Assembly (NCBI GenBank): GCA_963974645.1 | Contig: CAXBEA010000025.1 | Location: forward strand, 1 to 39,201 | Source: Motiliproteus sp963974645 | Lineage (GTDB): Bacteria; Pseudomonadota; Gammaproteobacteria; Pseudomonadales; Balneatricaceae | Direction: 5' to 3' | DNA length: 39,201 nucleotides | In this document: piece after piece, positions 31,986 through 39,201 of the stretch | Position numbering within the stretch: position 1 is the first letter of the stretch | Layout of the letters: every line of letters starts with the position of its first letter | The notes under the pieces: model-generated | Told to the model about the DNA's origin: nothing | Seen by the model: only the letters and a program-made list of their open reading frames with translations | Databases searched by the model: none | Position numbers and translations under genes: made by a program

Positions 31986-34472
31986 ATGGCAGAACTGAAT
32001 GTAAGACAGCTTGCCGACGTGGTGGACGTTCCCGTTGAACGTCTGTTACAGCAAATGAAAGCTGCGGGTCTAGGGCATAGTGCCGAGAATGACAACGTCT
32101 CTGAAGATGAGAAGCAGACATTGCTTGGCTATCTCAAACGTAGTCATGGTGATGCGGAAGAGACTGCTCAGCCGCGTCGTATTACCCTGAGTCGCAAGAC
32201 GACCAGTACGCTTAAAGTTGGCAGTAGTAGAAAGACCGTCAACGTTGAAGTGCGTAAGAAACGTACCTACGTTAAGCGTGAAGATTTGAGTCCTGAAGAG
32301 GCACAGGCTGAAGATGCGGCAGCTAAAGCGGAAGAAGATGCGCGTCAGCGCGCAGACGCTGAAGTGGCCGCTAAACGCCAAGCGGTAGAAGCTGAACAGT
32401 TGAAAGCGGAAACTGAGAAGCGTAACGCCGATGAAGAGGCTGCGCGTGTTGCTAAAGAGGCACTGATCAATTCCGAGCAGTCGAGTAAAGCTAAGGCTAA
32501 AGCGGCGCCGACGAAGAAGGATGCACCTGCGTCGAAGAAAGAGGCTCCCAAGCGTAAAGATACTCCAGATACCGCTCGACCAGCGCGTCGCGGTACCGGG
32601 GTCAAGCGTGGCCAGGGTTTTGATCCGTCATACAACGAGCGTCGTCTGAAGGCGCCTAAGCGTCAGAAGTTGAAGGCCCCTTCTCAGCTGCAACAGGGAT
32701 TTGAAAGACCCACTGCTGCGGTTATTCATGACGTTCCTGTTCCTGAGGCGATCAGTGTGGCGGATCTTGCCAAGCTGATGAATATCAAAGCGGCAGACAT
32801 CATCAAGGTGATGTTTAAGATGGGCGCACCGGCCACCATCAACCAGATCCTGGATCAGGATACTGCGCTGCTGGTCGTTGAAGAGATGGGCCATAAAGGC
32901 CATATCGCCGACGAGTCGAGCATCGAAGACCGGGTGCTGGAAAATATTGACTATGAGGGAACCGCAGAGTCTCGTGCGCCCGTTGTAACGGTGATGGGAC
33001 ACGTCGATCACGGTAAGACTTCGCTGCTTGATTACATTCGTGATACCCGGGTAACCGCTGGCGAATCGGGTGGTATTACCCAGCATATCGGCGCTTACCA
33101 CGTTGAAACCGGTCATGGCATGATCAGCTTCCTGGACACCCCCGGGCATGCGGCATTTACCGCGATGCGTGCGCGTGGTGCCAAGGCGACCGATATCGTG
33201 ATTCTGGTTGTCGCTGCGGATGACGGCGTGATGCCACAGACTATCGAAGCTATTCAGCATGCACGTGCTGCTGGCGTTCCGCTGGTGGTGGCGATTAACA
33301 AGATCGATAAAGACGGCGTTGATCTGGATCGGGTCAAGAATGAGCTCGCTGCTAAAGAGGTTATCCCTGAAGAGTGGGGTGGCGATGTGCCTTTTGTGCC
33401 TGTCTCGGCTAAGACCGGTGAGGGCATCGATGCGCTGTTGGATGCGGTATTGCTGCAATCCGAAATGCTCGAACTGACTGCAGTACCTGCGGCTCCAGCC
33501 AAAGGCGTGGTGGTTGAATCCCGTCTGGACAAAGGACGTGGTGCGGTGTCTACGCTGCTGGTTCAGAACGGAACCCTGCGGCCGGGTGATATTGTCCTGG
33601 CAGGCCAGAATTACGGCCGGGTCCGGGCGATGCTGGATGAGACCGGTAAGGCGATCAAGTCTGCAGGTCCTTCTATCCCCGTTGAGATCCTAGGTCTAGA
33701 CGGCACGCCTGATGCGGGTGATGAGTTTACCGTTGTTACCGATGAGAAGAAGGCGCGCGAAGTGGCCAACTTCCGTCAGGGTAAGTTTAAAGAGGTTAAG
33801 CTGGCACGCCAGCAGGCGGCCAAGCTGGATAATCTCTTTGCCAACATGGGTGCTAGCAAGGTTTCAGTGCTGAATATCGTACTCAAGACCGATGTGCGAG
33901 GCTCTCTGGAAGCGCTGACCAGTTCGTTGATGGACCTGGGCACCGATGAAGTCAAGGTTCACGTGGTTTCCAGTGGCGTAGGTGGCATCGCCGAGAGCGA
34001 TGTTAATCTGGCATTGGCCTCCAGTGCGGTGATTTTTGGCTTTAACGTCCGTGCTGATACGACAGCTAGGGCGCTAGTCGAGAAGGAAGGGGTCGATCTA
34101 CGTTATTACAGCGTGATTTATGACATCGTCGATGACGTCAAGCAGGCACTGTCAGGCATGTTGGCACCGGAACTGCGCGAGGAGATTCTGGGTATCGCCA
34201 ATGTACGTGAAGTCTTCCGTTCACCCAAGTTTGGTCAGGTTGCTGGCTGTATGGTGGTCGAAGGTACGGTTTACCGTAGCAAGAAGATCCGCGTACTGCG
34301 TGACAACGTGGTCGTGCATGAGGGTGAGCTGGACTCGCTGCGTCGCTTCAAAGACAACGTTGCCGATGTGCGTAACGGCGTGGAGTGTGGCATCGGGGTG
34401 AAGAACTACGATGTTAAGGTCGGTGACCAGATCGAAGTATTTGAAGTCACTGAGGTTGCGCGTCATCTGTAA
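31986..34472 (+). CDS. infB: Translation initiation factor IF-2
   Basis: IF-2 is the GTPase that brings initiator tRNA to the 30S subunit and joins the subunits. In 828 residues there is an N-terminal IF2N subdomain (1-50), a long Lys/Ala/Glu-rich linker (about 90-240), a second IF2N domain (about 255-305), then the G domain with G1 GHVDHGKT near 337, DTPGH near 382 and NKID near 437, and domains II-IV. The linker is lower in complexity and shows no frame break. An in-frame internal start, as used for IF2-beta in E. coli, is possible but no strong internal ribosome binding site was identified. Confidence 0.97.
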   Translation: MAELNVRQLADVVDVPVERLLQQMKAAGLGHSAENDNVSEDEKQTLLGYLKRSHGDAEETAQPRRITLSRKTTSTLKVGSSRKTVNVEVRKKRTYVKREDLSPEEAQAEDAAAKAEEDARQRADAEVAAKRQAVEAEQLKAETEKRNADEEAARVAKEALINSEQSSKAKAKAAPTKKDAPASKKEAPKRKDTPDTARPARRGTGVKRGQGFDPSYNERRLKAPKRQKLKAPSQLQQGFERPTAAVIHDVPVPEAISVADLAKLMNIKAADIIKVMFKMGAPATINQILDQDTALLVVEEMGHKGHIADESSIEDRVLENIDYEGTAESRAPVVTVMGHVDHGKTSLLDYIRDTRVTAGESGGITQHIGAYHVETGHGMISFLDTPGHAAFTAMRARGAKATDIVILVVAADDGVMPQTIEAIQHARAAGVPLVVAINKIDKDGVDLDRVKNELAAKEVIPEEWGGDVPFVPVSAKTGEGIDALLDAVLLQSEMLELTAVPAAPAKGVVVESRLDKGRGAVSTLLVQNGTLRPGDIVLAGQNYGRVRAMLDETGKAIKSAGPSIPVEILGLDGTPDAGDEFTVVTDEKKAREVANFRQGKFKEVKLARQQAAKLDNLFANMGASKVSVLNIVLKTDVRGSLEALTSSLMDLGTDEVKVHVVSSGVGGIAESDVNLALASSAVIFGFNVRADTTARALVEKEGVDLRYYSVIYDIVDDVKQALSGMLAPELREEILGIANVREVFRSPKFGQVAGCMVVEGTVYRSKKIRVLRDNVVVHEGELDSLRRFKDNVADVRNGVECGIGVKNYDVKVGDQIEVFEVTEVARHL

Positions 34473-34515
34473 CCGGGACGCTTTTATTATCCTTAACCTT
34501 GGAGCAGATACCTAG

Positions 34516-35040
34516 ATGGCCAGAGAGTTTAGTCGTTCCCAGCGGATTGCAGAGCAGCTCCAGCGAGAGCTTGCTCAGCTGATCCAGCAGGAGGTCAAAG
34601 ATCCGCGTTTAGGGCTGGTGACCGTCAATGCTGCCAAGATCTCACGCGATCTCTCCTATGCCGATATCTATGTCACGGTGATGGGGAGTTACGAGGAGGT
34701 TCAGGCGCAGGCCGAGGTGACGGTTAAGATCCTTAACCGTGCCGCAGGATTTTTGCGTGGGCGTGTTGCCAAGCTGATCAAGATGCGTGCGGTGCCGCAC
34801 CTCCGGTTTCATTATGATGCCTCTGTGGTACGCGGAAACTATATGTCGTCGCTGATTGAGCAGGCGGTGTCTCAAGATCATCTGCGTCAGGGTGAGCGCG
34901 GCGAGCTTGAAGCCGGTGTTAATCCTGAGACTGATGTTGAATCTGACGTTGAGGCGGATGCTAACGCTGAAGCTGAGACCAAAACTAATCCAGAAACGCT
35001 AACCGACGACGCAGCCAAAGTGCGCGACGGCGAGGCTTAA
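34516..35040 (+). CDS. rbfA: 30S ribosome-binding factor RbfA, with acidic tail
   Basis: RbfA binds immature 30S subunits near 16S helix 1 and is needed for late maturation, especially in the cold. The KH-like domain covers about residues 1-115 (FSRSQRIAEQLQRELAQLIQ, DLSYADIYVTVMG, RMRAVPHLRFHYD-type strand). Beyond residue 128 comes a tail of about 45 residues dominated by Glu, Asp, Ala and Thr, which makes the protein (174 residues) clearly longer than E. coli RbfA (about 130). It lies between infB and truB, with truB 5 bases downstream. Confidence 0.94.
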   Translation: MAREFSRSQRIAEQLQRELAQLIQQEVKDPRLGLVTVNAAKISRDLSYADIYVTVMGSYEEVQAQAEVTVKILNRAAGFLRGRVAKLIKMRAVPHLRFHYDASVVRGNYMSSLIEQAVSQDHLRQGERGELEAGVNPETDVESDVEADANAEAETKTNPETLTDDAAKVRDGEA

Positions 35041-35045
35041 TCCGT

Positions 35046-36014
35046 TTGGCTCGAAAGCGCAAAGGTCGTGCAGTCGATGGGCTGGTGCTGCTGGATAAAC
35101 CGGCTGGCGTCAGTTCTAACTACGTGCTGCAGCGGATCAAATTTATCTACGGTGCTGCCAAGGCCGGCCATACCGGAGCGCTAGATCCTTTAGCAACCGG
35201 TATGCTGCCGATCTGCCTGGGTGAGGCGACCAAATTCTCTCAATTCCTCCTCGAAGCTGATAAACGCTATCTGACCACTGCGAAGCTCGGGATCCGTACC
35301 GATTCCAGTGACGCCGATGGCCAGGTGGTTGAAACCAAGCCTGTCGAGAGCTATAGCGTCGAGCAGATCGAAACCTTGCTGGAGAGCCATTTCAGCGGTG
35401 AGATCGAGCAGGTGCCGTCGATGTTTTCGGCGCTCAAACACAACGGTCAGCCGCTGTATAAACTGGCGCGTCAGGGTATCAAGGTCGAGGTAAAACGTCG
35501 TCGCGTCACCATCCACGCCATCAAGTTGCTGGCGTTCCGAGGTGATGAGATAGACCTTGAGGTGCACTGTTCCAAGGGTACCTATATCCGCTCTATCGTT
35601 GAAGACCTGGGGCTGATGCTCGGGTGTGGTGCCCATGTTAAAGTGCTCCGCCGACTTGATTCGGGCCCCTACAAAGCGCCGATGATGCTTACCCTTGCGG
35701 AGATTGAAGCGGTTGCCGGTGTGGCTGCGGATGAAAAGGTCACTGAAGCTGAAAAACAGTGCGACCTGAAGGCGCTGGATGCGTTATTATTGCCGACCTG
35801 GACGGCTGTCGATCATCTACCGCGGGTAGAGGTTGATACCGAGCAGCAACGCAAACTGGGTCATGGCCAGCCGGTTTCCAGTGATTGTCCAGTGCTGGAC
35901 CAGGTACTTATTTTTACCCAGGGCGAAAGCGAACAACGTTTTCTCGGTCTGGGTCAGGTTTCAGACCTAGGGCTATTAAAGCCCCTGCGTCTGATACAAA
36001 CCGCACAGGATTAG
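35046..36014 (+). CDS. truB: tRNA pseudouridine(55) synthase
   Basis: TruB makes the universal pseudouridine 55 in the T loop of tRNAs. The 322-residue protein has the catalytic Asp47 in GHTGALDPLATGMLPICLGE, the preceding DKPAGVSSNYVLQRIK, and KGTYIRSIVEDLG, followed by a C-terminal PUA-like domain. The start is a TTG at 35046, five bases after the rbfA stop; GAGG lies about 11 bases ahead. The coupling to rbfA and the N-terminal ARKRKGR match the family. Confidence 0.95.
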   Translation: MARKRKGRAVDGLVLLDKPAGVSSNYVLQRIKFIYGAAKAGHTGALDPLATGMLPICLGEATKFSQFLLEADKRYLTTAKLGIRTDSSDADGQVVETKPVESYSVEQIETLLESHFSGEIEQVPSMFSALKHNGQPLYKLARQGIKVEVKRRRVTIHAIKLLAFRGDEIDLEVHCSKGTYIRSIVEDLGLMLGCGAHVKVLRRLDSGPYKAPMMLTLAEIEAVAGVAADEKVTEAEKQCDLKALDALLLPTWTAVDHLPRVEVDTEQQRKLGHGQPVSSDCPVLDQVLIFTQGESEQRFLGLGQVSDLGLLKPLRLIQTAQD

Positions 36015-36122
36015 CCTGGCGGTTAGATCGCGTCGTACTGTAACTCTGCACGGTACGCACGTTTGTTTAATACCGCGCGTCGCTATCAGCTCGCGTGTGC
36101 TGAGTAGAAATGGAGCATTACC

Positions 36123-36389
36123 ATGCTATTAGCAGAAGAAAAAGCAGCTATCCTTGCTGACTACCAAACCAAAGAAGGTGATACCGGTTCTCCTGAAGTT
36201 CAGGTTGCCCTTCTGACCGCTAACATCCTGGGGCTGCAGTCGCACTTCAAGGCTAACAAGAAAGATCACCACTCACGTCGTGGTCTGATCCGGATGGTAA
36301 ACCAGCGTCGTAAGCTGCTGGACTACCTGAAGTCCAAGAATGTTGAGCGTTACACGACTCTGATCGGTCGTCTGGGTCTGCGTCGCTAA
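36123..36389 (+). CDS. rpsO: 30S ribosomal protein S15
   Basis: S15 binds 16S rRNA helices 20-22 and the three-way junction early in 30S assembly. The 88-residue protein contains the conserved DTGSPEVQVALLTANI, HFKANKKDHHSRRGLIRMVN and QRRKLLDYLKSKN segments; the usual length is 88-89. TGGAG lies ahead of the ATG. The 108-base gap from truB should hold an rpsO promoter and, by analogy with E. coli, an S15 autoregulatory structure, but I could not define either with certainty. Confidence 0.97.
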   Translation: MLLAEEKAAILADYQTKEGDTGSPEVQVALLTANILGLQSHFKANKKDHHSRRGLIRMVNQRRKLLDYLKSKNVERYTTLIGRLGLRR

Positions 36390-36403
36390 ACGCAGCTCCG
36401 CAC

Positions 36404-36435
36404 AAAGGCTCTGACCGTTGGTCAGGGCCTTTGTT
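36404..36435 (+). terminator. Terminator after rpsO
   Basis: A long stem AAAGGCTCTGACC/GGTCAGGGCCTTT (13 bp with one G-U) closes a 3-base loop and runs into a T-rich tail TTTGTTGGTTT. It lies 14 bases after the rpsO stop. The interrupted T-tract suggests partial readthrough into pnp, as at the E. coli rpsO-pnp junction. Confidence 0.8.
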
Positions 36436-36555
36436 GGTTTAAGCAGGTCGTAATTGAGTTGTTGTAGTTATATATAAAGTTATAGATCGAGCGTTGAAGT
36501 TGGAATGCTGCCAATAGAAGCAGTAGTTGAAGTGCTCAGCAGTCTGTCAATCAGC

Positions 36556-36602
36556 CCGTACTTTAATACGCCTTAGCCACCCTAAGACGCATTAAAGTAC
36601 GG
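36556..36602 (+). promoter_or_regulatory. Long hairpin in the pnp leader, likely RNase III target
   Basis: Arms CCGTACTTTAAT (36556-36567) and ATTAAAGTACGG (36591-36602) pair perfectly, and inner CG and CTTAG/CTAAG extend the stem with small bulges around the loop CCACC. It ends 87 bases before the pnp start. In E. coli a double-stranded leader cleaved by RNase III about 80 bases ahead of pnp is the basis of PNPase autoregulation. The AT-rich stretch at 36468-36487 may hold the pnp promoter. Confidence 0.7.
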
Positions 36603-36689
36603 TTTGCAGGCGGGGCGAAAGCCCAGGATGGATTGTCGGCCATGGGGTCGGGAGCGCTGTAAGTCAGTTAATTAAATGAGGCATTCATT

Positions 36690-38789
36690 GTGTTGAATCC
36701 GAAAATCAAAACTTTCCAGTACGGTGACCAGCAGGTTACGTTGGAAACCGGCCGTATTGCCCGTCAGGCATCTGGCGCTGTATTGATCACCATGGGTGAA
36801 AACCAGGTCCTGTGTACCGTCGTGGGCAACAAGAAAGCCCGTGCTGACCAGCCGTTCTTTCCGTTGTCGGTGCATTACCAGCAGAAGACCTACTCGGTGG
36901 GTAAGATCCCCGGTGGTTTCTTCAAGCGTGAAGCGCGTCCTAGTGAGTTTGAAACCCTAACCTCGCGTCTGATCGACCGTCCTATCCGTCCGCTGTTTCC
37001 GAAGGGCTTCATGAATGAAGTCCAGGTAATCTGTACCGTTATCTCTGCGGACAAGAAGAACTGCCCTGACGTCGCCGCGATGATCGGTACCTCTGCGGCT
37101 CTGGCAATCTCCGGTATCCCGTTTAGCGGTCCTATCGGTTGTGCACGGGTTGGTTTCGACGAAGAGAATGGCTACGTACTTAACCCTTCTTTCGAAGCGA
37201 TGAGCACGTCACTGCTGGACATGGTTGTTGCCGGTACTAAAGACGCCGTGTTGATGGTTGAATCTGAAGCTCAAGAGCTGTCTGAAGACGAGATGCTGGG
37301 TGCGGTACTGTATGCTCACGACGAGATGCAGGTTGTTGTCGATGCGATCGTCGAGTTTGCAGCTGAGAACGCCAAGCCGACTTGGGAATGGGCTGCACCC
37401 GCTGTCAACGAAGAGCTGAAGCAACAGATCGTCGAGGGTTTCGGCGCAGCGATCACCGAAGCTTACGCGATCAGCGACAAGATGGCCCGTTACGGCCGGC
37501 TGGGTGAAGTTAAAGCCGAAGCCGTTGCCAAGCTGGCTGGCGAAGCGATCGATGCCAAAGAGGTTGAAGGTCTGTTCGCTTCAGTCGAGAAGCATATCGT
37601 GCGTAGCCGTGTGGTTAACGGCGAGCCGCGTATCGATGGCCGTGATACCAAGACCGTTCGTCCGATCGAAGTAGAAGTTGGCGTGCTGGGCAAGACCCAC
37701 GGTTCTTCGCTGTTTACCCGTGGTGAGACGCAGGCGTTGGTAACCGCCACACTGGGCACCAGTCGTGATCAGCAGATTATCGATGCATTGGAAGGCGAGC
37801 GTAAAGATCCCTTCCTGTTCCACTACAACTTCCCTGGCTACTCGGTAGGTGAGTGCGCTCGGATGATGGGTACTGGCCGTCGTGAGATTGGCCACGGTCG
37901 TCTCGCCCGCCGCGGAATCCAGGCGATGATGCCATCGCAAGATGAGTTCCCCTACACTATCCGTATTGTCTCCGAGATCACCGAGTCGAACGGTTCCAGC
38001 TCGATGGCGTCTGTCTGTGGTGCCTCTTTGGCGCTGATGGATGCCGGTGTACCGGTTAAGCGTCCGGTGGCTGGTATCGCCATGGGTCTGGTTAAGGAAG
38101 GCGACAAGTTCGCGGTTCTGACCGACATTTTGGGTGACGAAGATCATCTCGGCGACATGGATTTCAAGGTGGCAGGTTCTGCTAACGGTATCACTGCGCT
38201 GCAGATGGATATCAAGATCGAAGGGATCACCGAAGAGATCATGGACAAGGCGCTGGAGCAAGCGCTGGAAGCCCGTCAGCACATCCTGCGTGAGATGGCC
38301 AAGGTGATTGGTTACGCCCGTCCTGAGCTGAACGATAACGCGCCAGCGATGACCCAGCTCAAGATCAATCCAGACAAGATCCGTGATGTGATCGGCAAGG
38401 GTGGCGCGACTATCCGTGGCATAACCGAAGCTACGGGCGCTTCTATCGATATCGAAGACGATGGCACGATCAAGATCTTTGCTGCCGACAAGGCTGCAGC
38501 ACAAGCCGCGATCGATACCGTGATGGCGATTACTGCTGAAGCGGAAGTGGGCCGGATCTACGAAGGCAAGGTTGAGCGGATCGTCGATTTCGGCGCCTTC
38601 ATCAATATCCTGCCGGGCAAAGATGGTCTGGTACACATCTCCCAGATCGCTCAGGAGCGGGTCGAGAAAGTGACCGACTTCCTCAAAGAGGGTCAGATGA
38701 TTAAGGTTAAGGTATTGGAAGTCGATCCACGCGGTCGCATCAAACTGAGCATGAAAGACCTGCGCGCTGACGAAGGCGTTGATGAGTAA
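36690..38789 (+). CDS. pnp: Polyribonucleotide nucleotidyltransferase (PNPase)
   Basis: PNPase degrades RNA 3' to 5' by phosphorolysis and is part of the degradosome. The 699 residues comprise the first RNase PH domain (about 1-145), an all-helical linker, the second, catalytic RNase PH domain (about 310-545), a KH domain with the loop VIGKGGATIRGITEATG (about 565) and an S1 domain (about 620-695, EGKVERIVDFGAFINILPG). The start is a GTG at 36690 with GAGG 8 bases ahead. The leader holds a long hairpin consistent with autoregulation, and a UUCG-loop terminator follows. Confidence 0.97.
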   Translation: MLNPKIKTFQYGDQQVTLETGRIARQASGAVLITMGENQVLCTVVGNKKARADQPFFPLSVHYQQKTYSVGKIPGGFFKREARPSEFETLTSRLIDRPIRPLFPKGFMNEVQVICTVISADKKNCPDVAAMIGTSAALAISGIPFSGPIGCARVGFDEENGYVLNPSFEAMSTSLLDMVVAGTKDAVLMVESEAQELSEDEMLGAVLYAHDEMQVVVDAIVEFAAENAKPTWEWAAPAVNEELKQQIVEGFGAAITEAYAISDKMARYGRLGEVKAEAVAKLAGEAIDAKEVEGLFASVEKHIVRSRVVNGEPRIDGRDTKTVRPIEVEVGVLGKTHGSSLFTRGETQALVTATLGTSRDQQIIDALEGERKDPFLFHYNFPGYSVGECARMMGTGRREIGHGRLARRGIQAMMPSQDEFPYTIRIVSEITESNGSSSMASVCGASLALMDAGVPVKRPVAGIAMGLVKEGDKFAVLTDILGDEDHLGDMDFKVAGSANGITALQMDIKIEGITEEIMDKALEQALEARQHILREMAKVIGYARPELNDNAPAMTQLKINPDKIRDVIGKGGATIRGITEATGASIDIEDDGTIKIFAADKAAAQAAIDTVMAITAEAEVGRIYEGKVERIVDFGAFINILPGKDGLVHISQIAQERVEKVTDFLKEGQMIKVKVLEVDPRGRIKLSMKDLRADEGVDE

Positions 38790-38810
38790 ACACGGCTTAT
38801 TAGCGTAAAC

Positions 38811-38837
38811 TAAAAGCGGGCTTCGGCCCGTTTTTTT
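38811..38837 (+). terminator. Terminator after pnp with UUCG tetraloop
   Basis: Stem CGGGC/GCCCG closing loop TTCG, with an A-run before and seven T after (38831-38837). It lies about 22 bases after the pnp stop and directly abuts the tandem repeat array. Confidence 0.93.
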
Positions 38838-38846
38838 ATGTACAGG

Positions 38847-39201
38847 ATGTACGTGCAGTTATTTGCTCCTGCAATAACGGCATTTCCCACATCCATGTGG
38901 GTCATATGCCGCGGGCGCATGGATGCGCAAGAGCGGCGATGTACAGGGCCGTTGTCAGTTCCCGACAACAACGGCATACCTGCGTCCCTGCAGGCAATGT
39001 ACGTGCAGTTATTTGCTCCTGCAATAACGGCATTTCCCACATCCATGTGGGTCATATGCCGCGGGCGCATGGATGCGCAAGAGCGGCGATGTACAGGGCC
39101 GTTGTCAGTTCCCGACAACAACGGCATACCTGCGTCCCTGCAGGCAATGTACGTGCAGTTATTTGCTCCTGCAATAACGGCATTTCCCACATCCATGTGG
39201 G
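38847..39201. repeat. 150-bp tandem repeat array, at least 2.37 identical copies
   Basis: The segment from ACGTGCAGTTATTTGCTCCT recurs at 38851, 39001 and 39151 with exactly 150-base spacing; the two full units are identical base for base and the third runs off the window. Each unit is packed with inverted repeats. In unit 1 these are H1 38858-38878 (GTTATT/AATAAC), H2 38878-38911 (CGGCAT/ATGCCG around CCCACAT/ATGTGGG), H3 38908-38937 (GCCGC/GCGGC around GCGCAT/ATGCGC), H4 38948-38975 (GCCGTT/AACGGC around GTC/GAC) and H5 38979-38994 (CCTGC/GCAGG). No tRNA, rRNA, CRISPR or insertion sequence is recognised. A frame stays open through it only because 150 is a multiple of 3. Confidence 0.95.

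Noticed and set aside
37581..38636. A 351-residue frame antisense to pnp
   Set aside because: It is a shadow of the strongly biased codons of pnp, with no ribosome binding site or family signature. The same applies to long antisense frames under ftsH, infB and hemA.
38810..39196. A 128-residue minus-strand frame made of two and a half 50-residue repeats
   Set aside because: It stays open only because the DNA unit is 150 bases, it runs through the pnp terminator, and every part is explained by hairpins. The composition looks like a spurious translation.
38847..39201. CRISPR array
   Set aside because: Units are identical over their full 150 bases with no variable spacers, and no cas genes are present.

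Overview
The window looks like a chromosomal segment of a marine-type gammaproteobacterium near the Pseudomonas/Oceanospirillales group. The evidence is gene order: hemA-prfA-prmC-moeB diverging from a TPR lipoprotein-lolB-tRNA-Gln-prs-rplY-pth block, and rlmE-ftsH-folP-glmM-tpiA-secG-tRNA-Leu-rimP-nusA-infB-rbfA-truB-rpsO-pnp. Both blocks are well known in that group. I cannot name the genus. No phage, insertion sequence, CRISPR array or plasmid function was seen.

Layout: (1) 1-4478, minus strand: TPR lipoprotein, lolB, tRNA-Gln, prs, rplY and the start of pth, so outer-membrane lipoprotein insertion, PRPP synthesis and translation. The ispE gene usually found between lolB and tRNA-Gln is missing. 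(2) 4957-9978, plus strand: hemA, prfA, prmC, moeB, a CoA-binding protein and luxS, so tetrapyrrole entry, translation termination, sulfur-carrier activation and the activated methyl cycle/AI-2. (3) 10276-12167, minus strand: an ankyrin protein, a DyP-type heme peroxidase and an ABM-fold protein, a probable small heme/peroxide cassette. (4) 12359-17218, minus strand: a complete branched-chain amino acid ABC transporter (livK-livH-livM-livG-livF) with a terminator-like hairpin between the binding-protein gene and the permease genes. (5) 17692-18247, plus strand: tRNA-Ser, tRNA-Asn and three tandem tRNA-Lys copies in a 112-bp repeat. (6) 18422-23043, mostly minus strand: greB, three unknown small genes, rlmA, dapE, a small TTG-start gene and yhbY. 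(7) 23299-38789, plus strand: the long housekeeping block from rlmE to pnp.

The main unexplained structure is at the right edge. From 38847 to the window end at least 2.37 identical copies of a 150-bp unit follow the pnp terminator. Each unit is nearly filled by hairpins, two of which compete for the same bases. The array runs off the window, so its full size is unknown. Other points of interest are the tRNA-Lys triplication with a compensatory T-stem base-pair swap, a likely RNase III-type hairpin ahead of pnp, and stacked terminators ahead of rimP-nusA with the usual tRNA-fMet gene absent.
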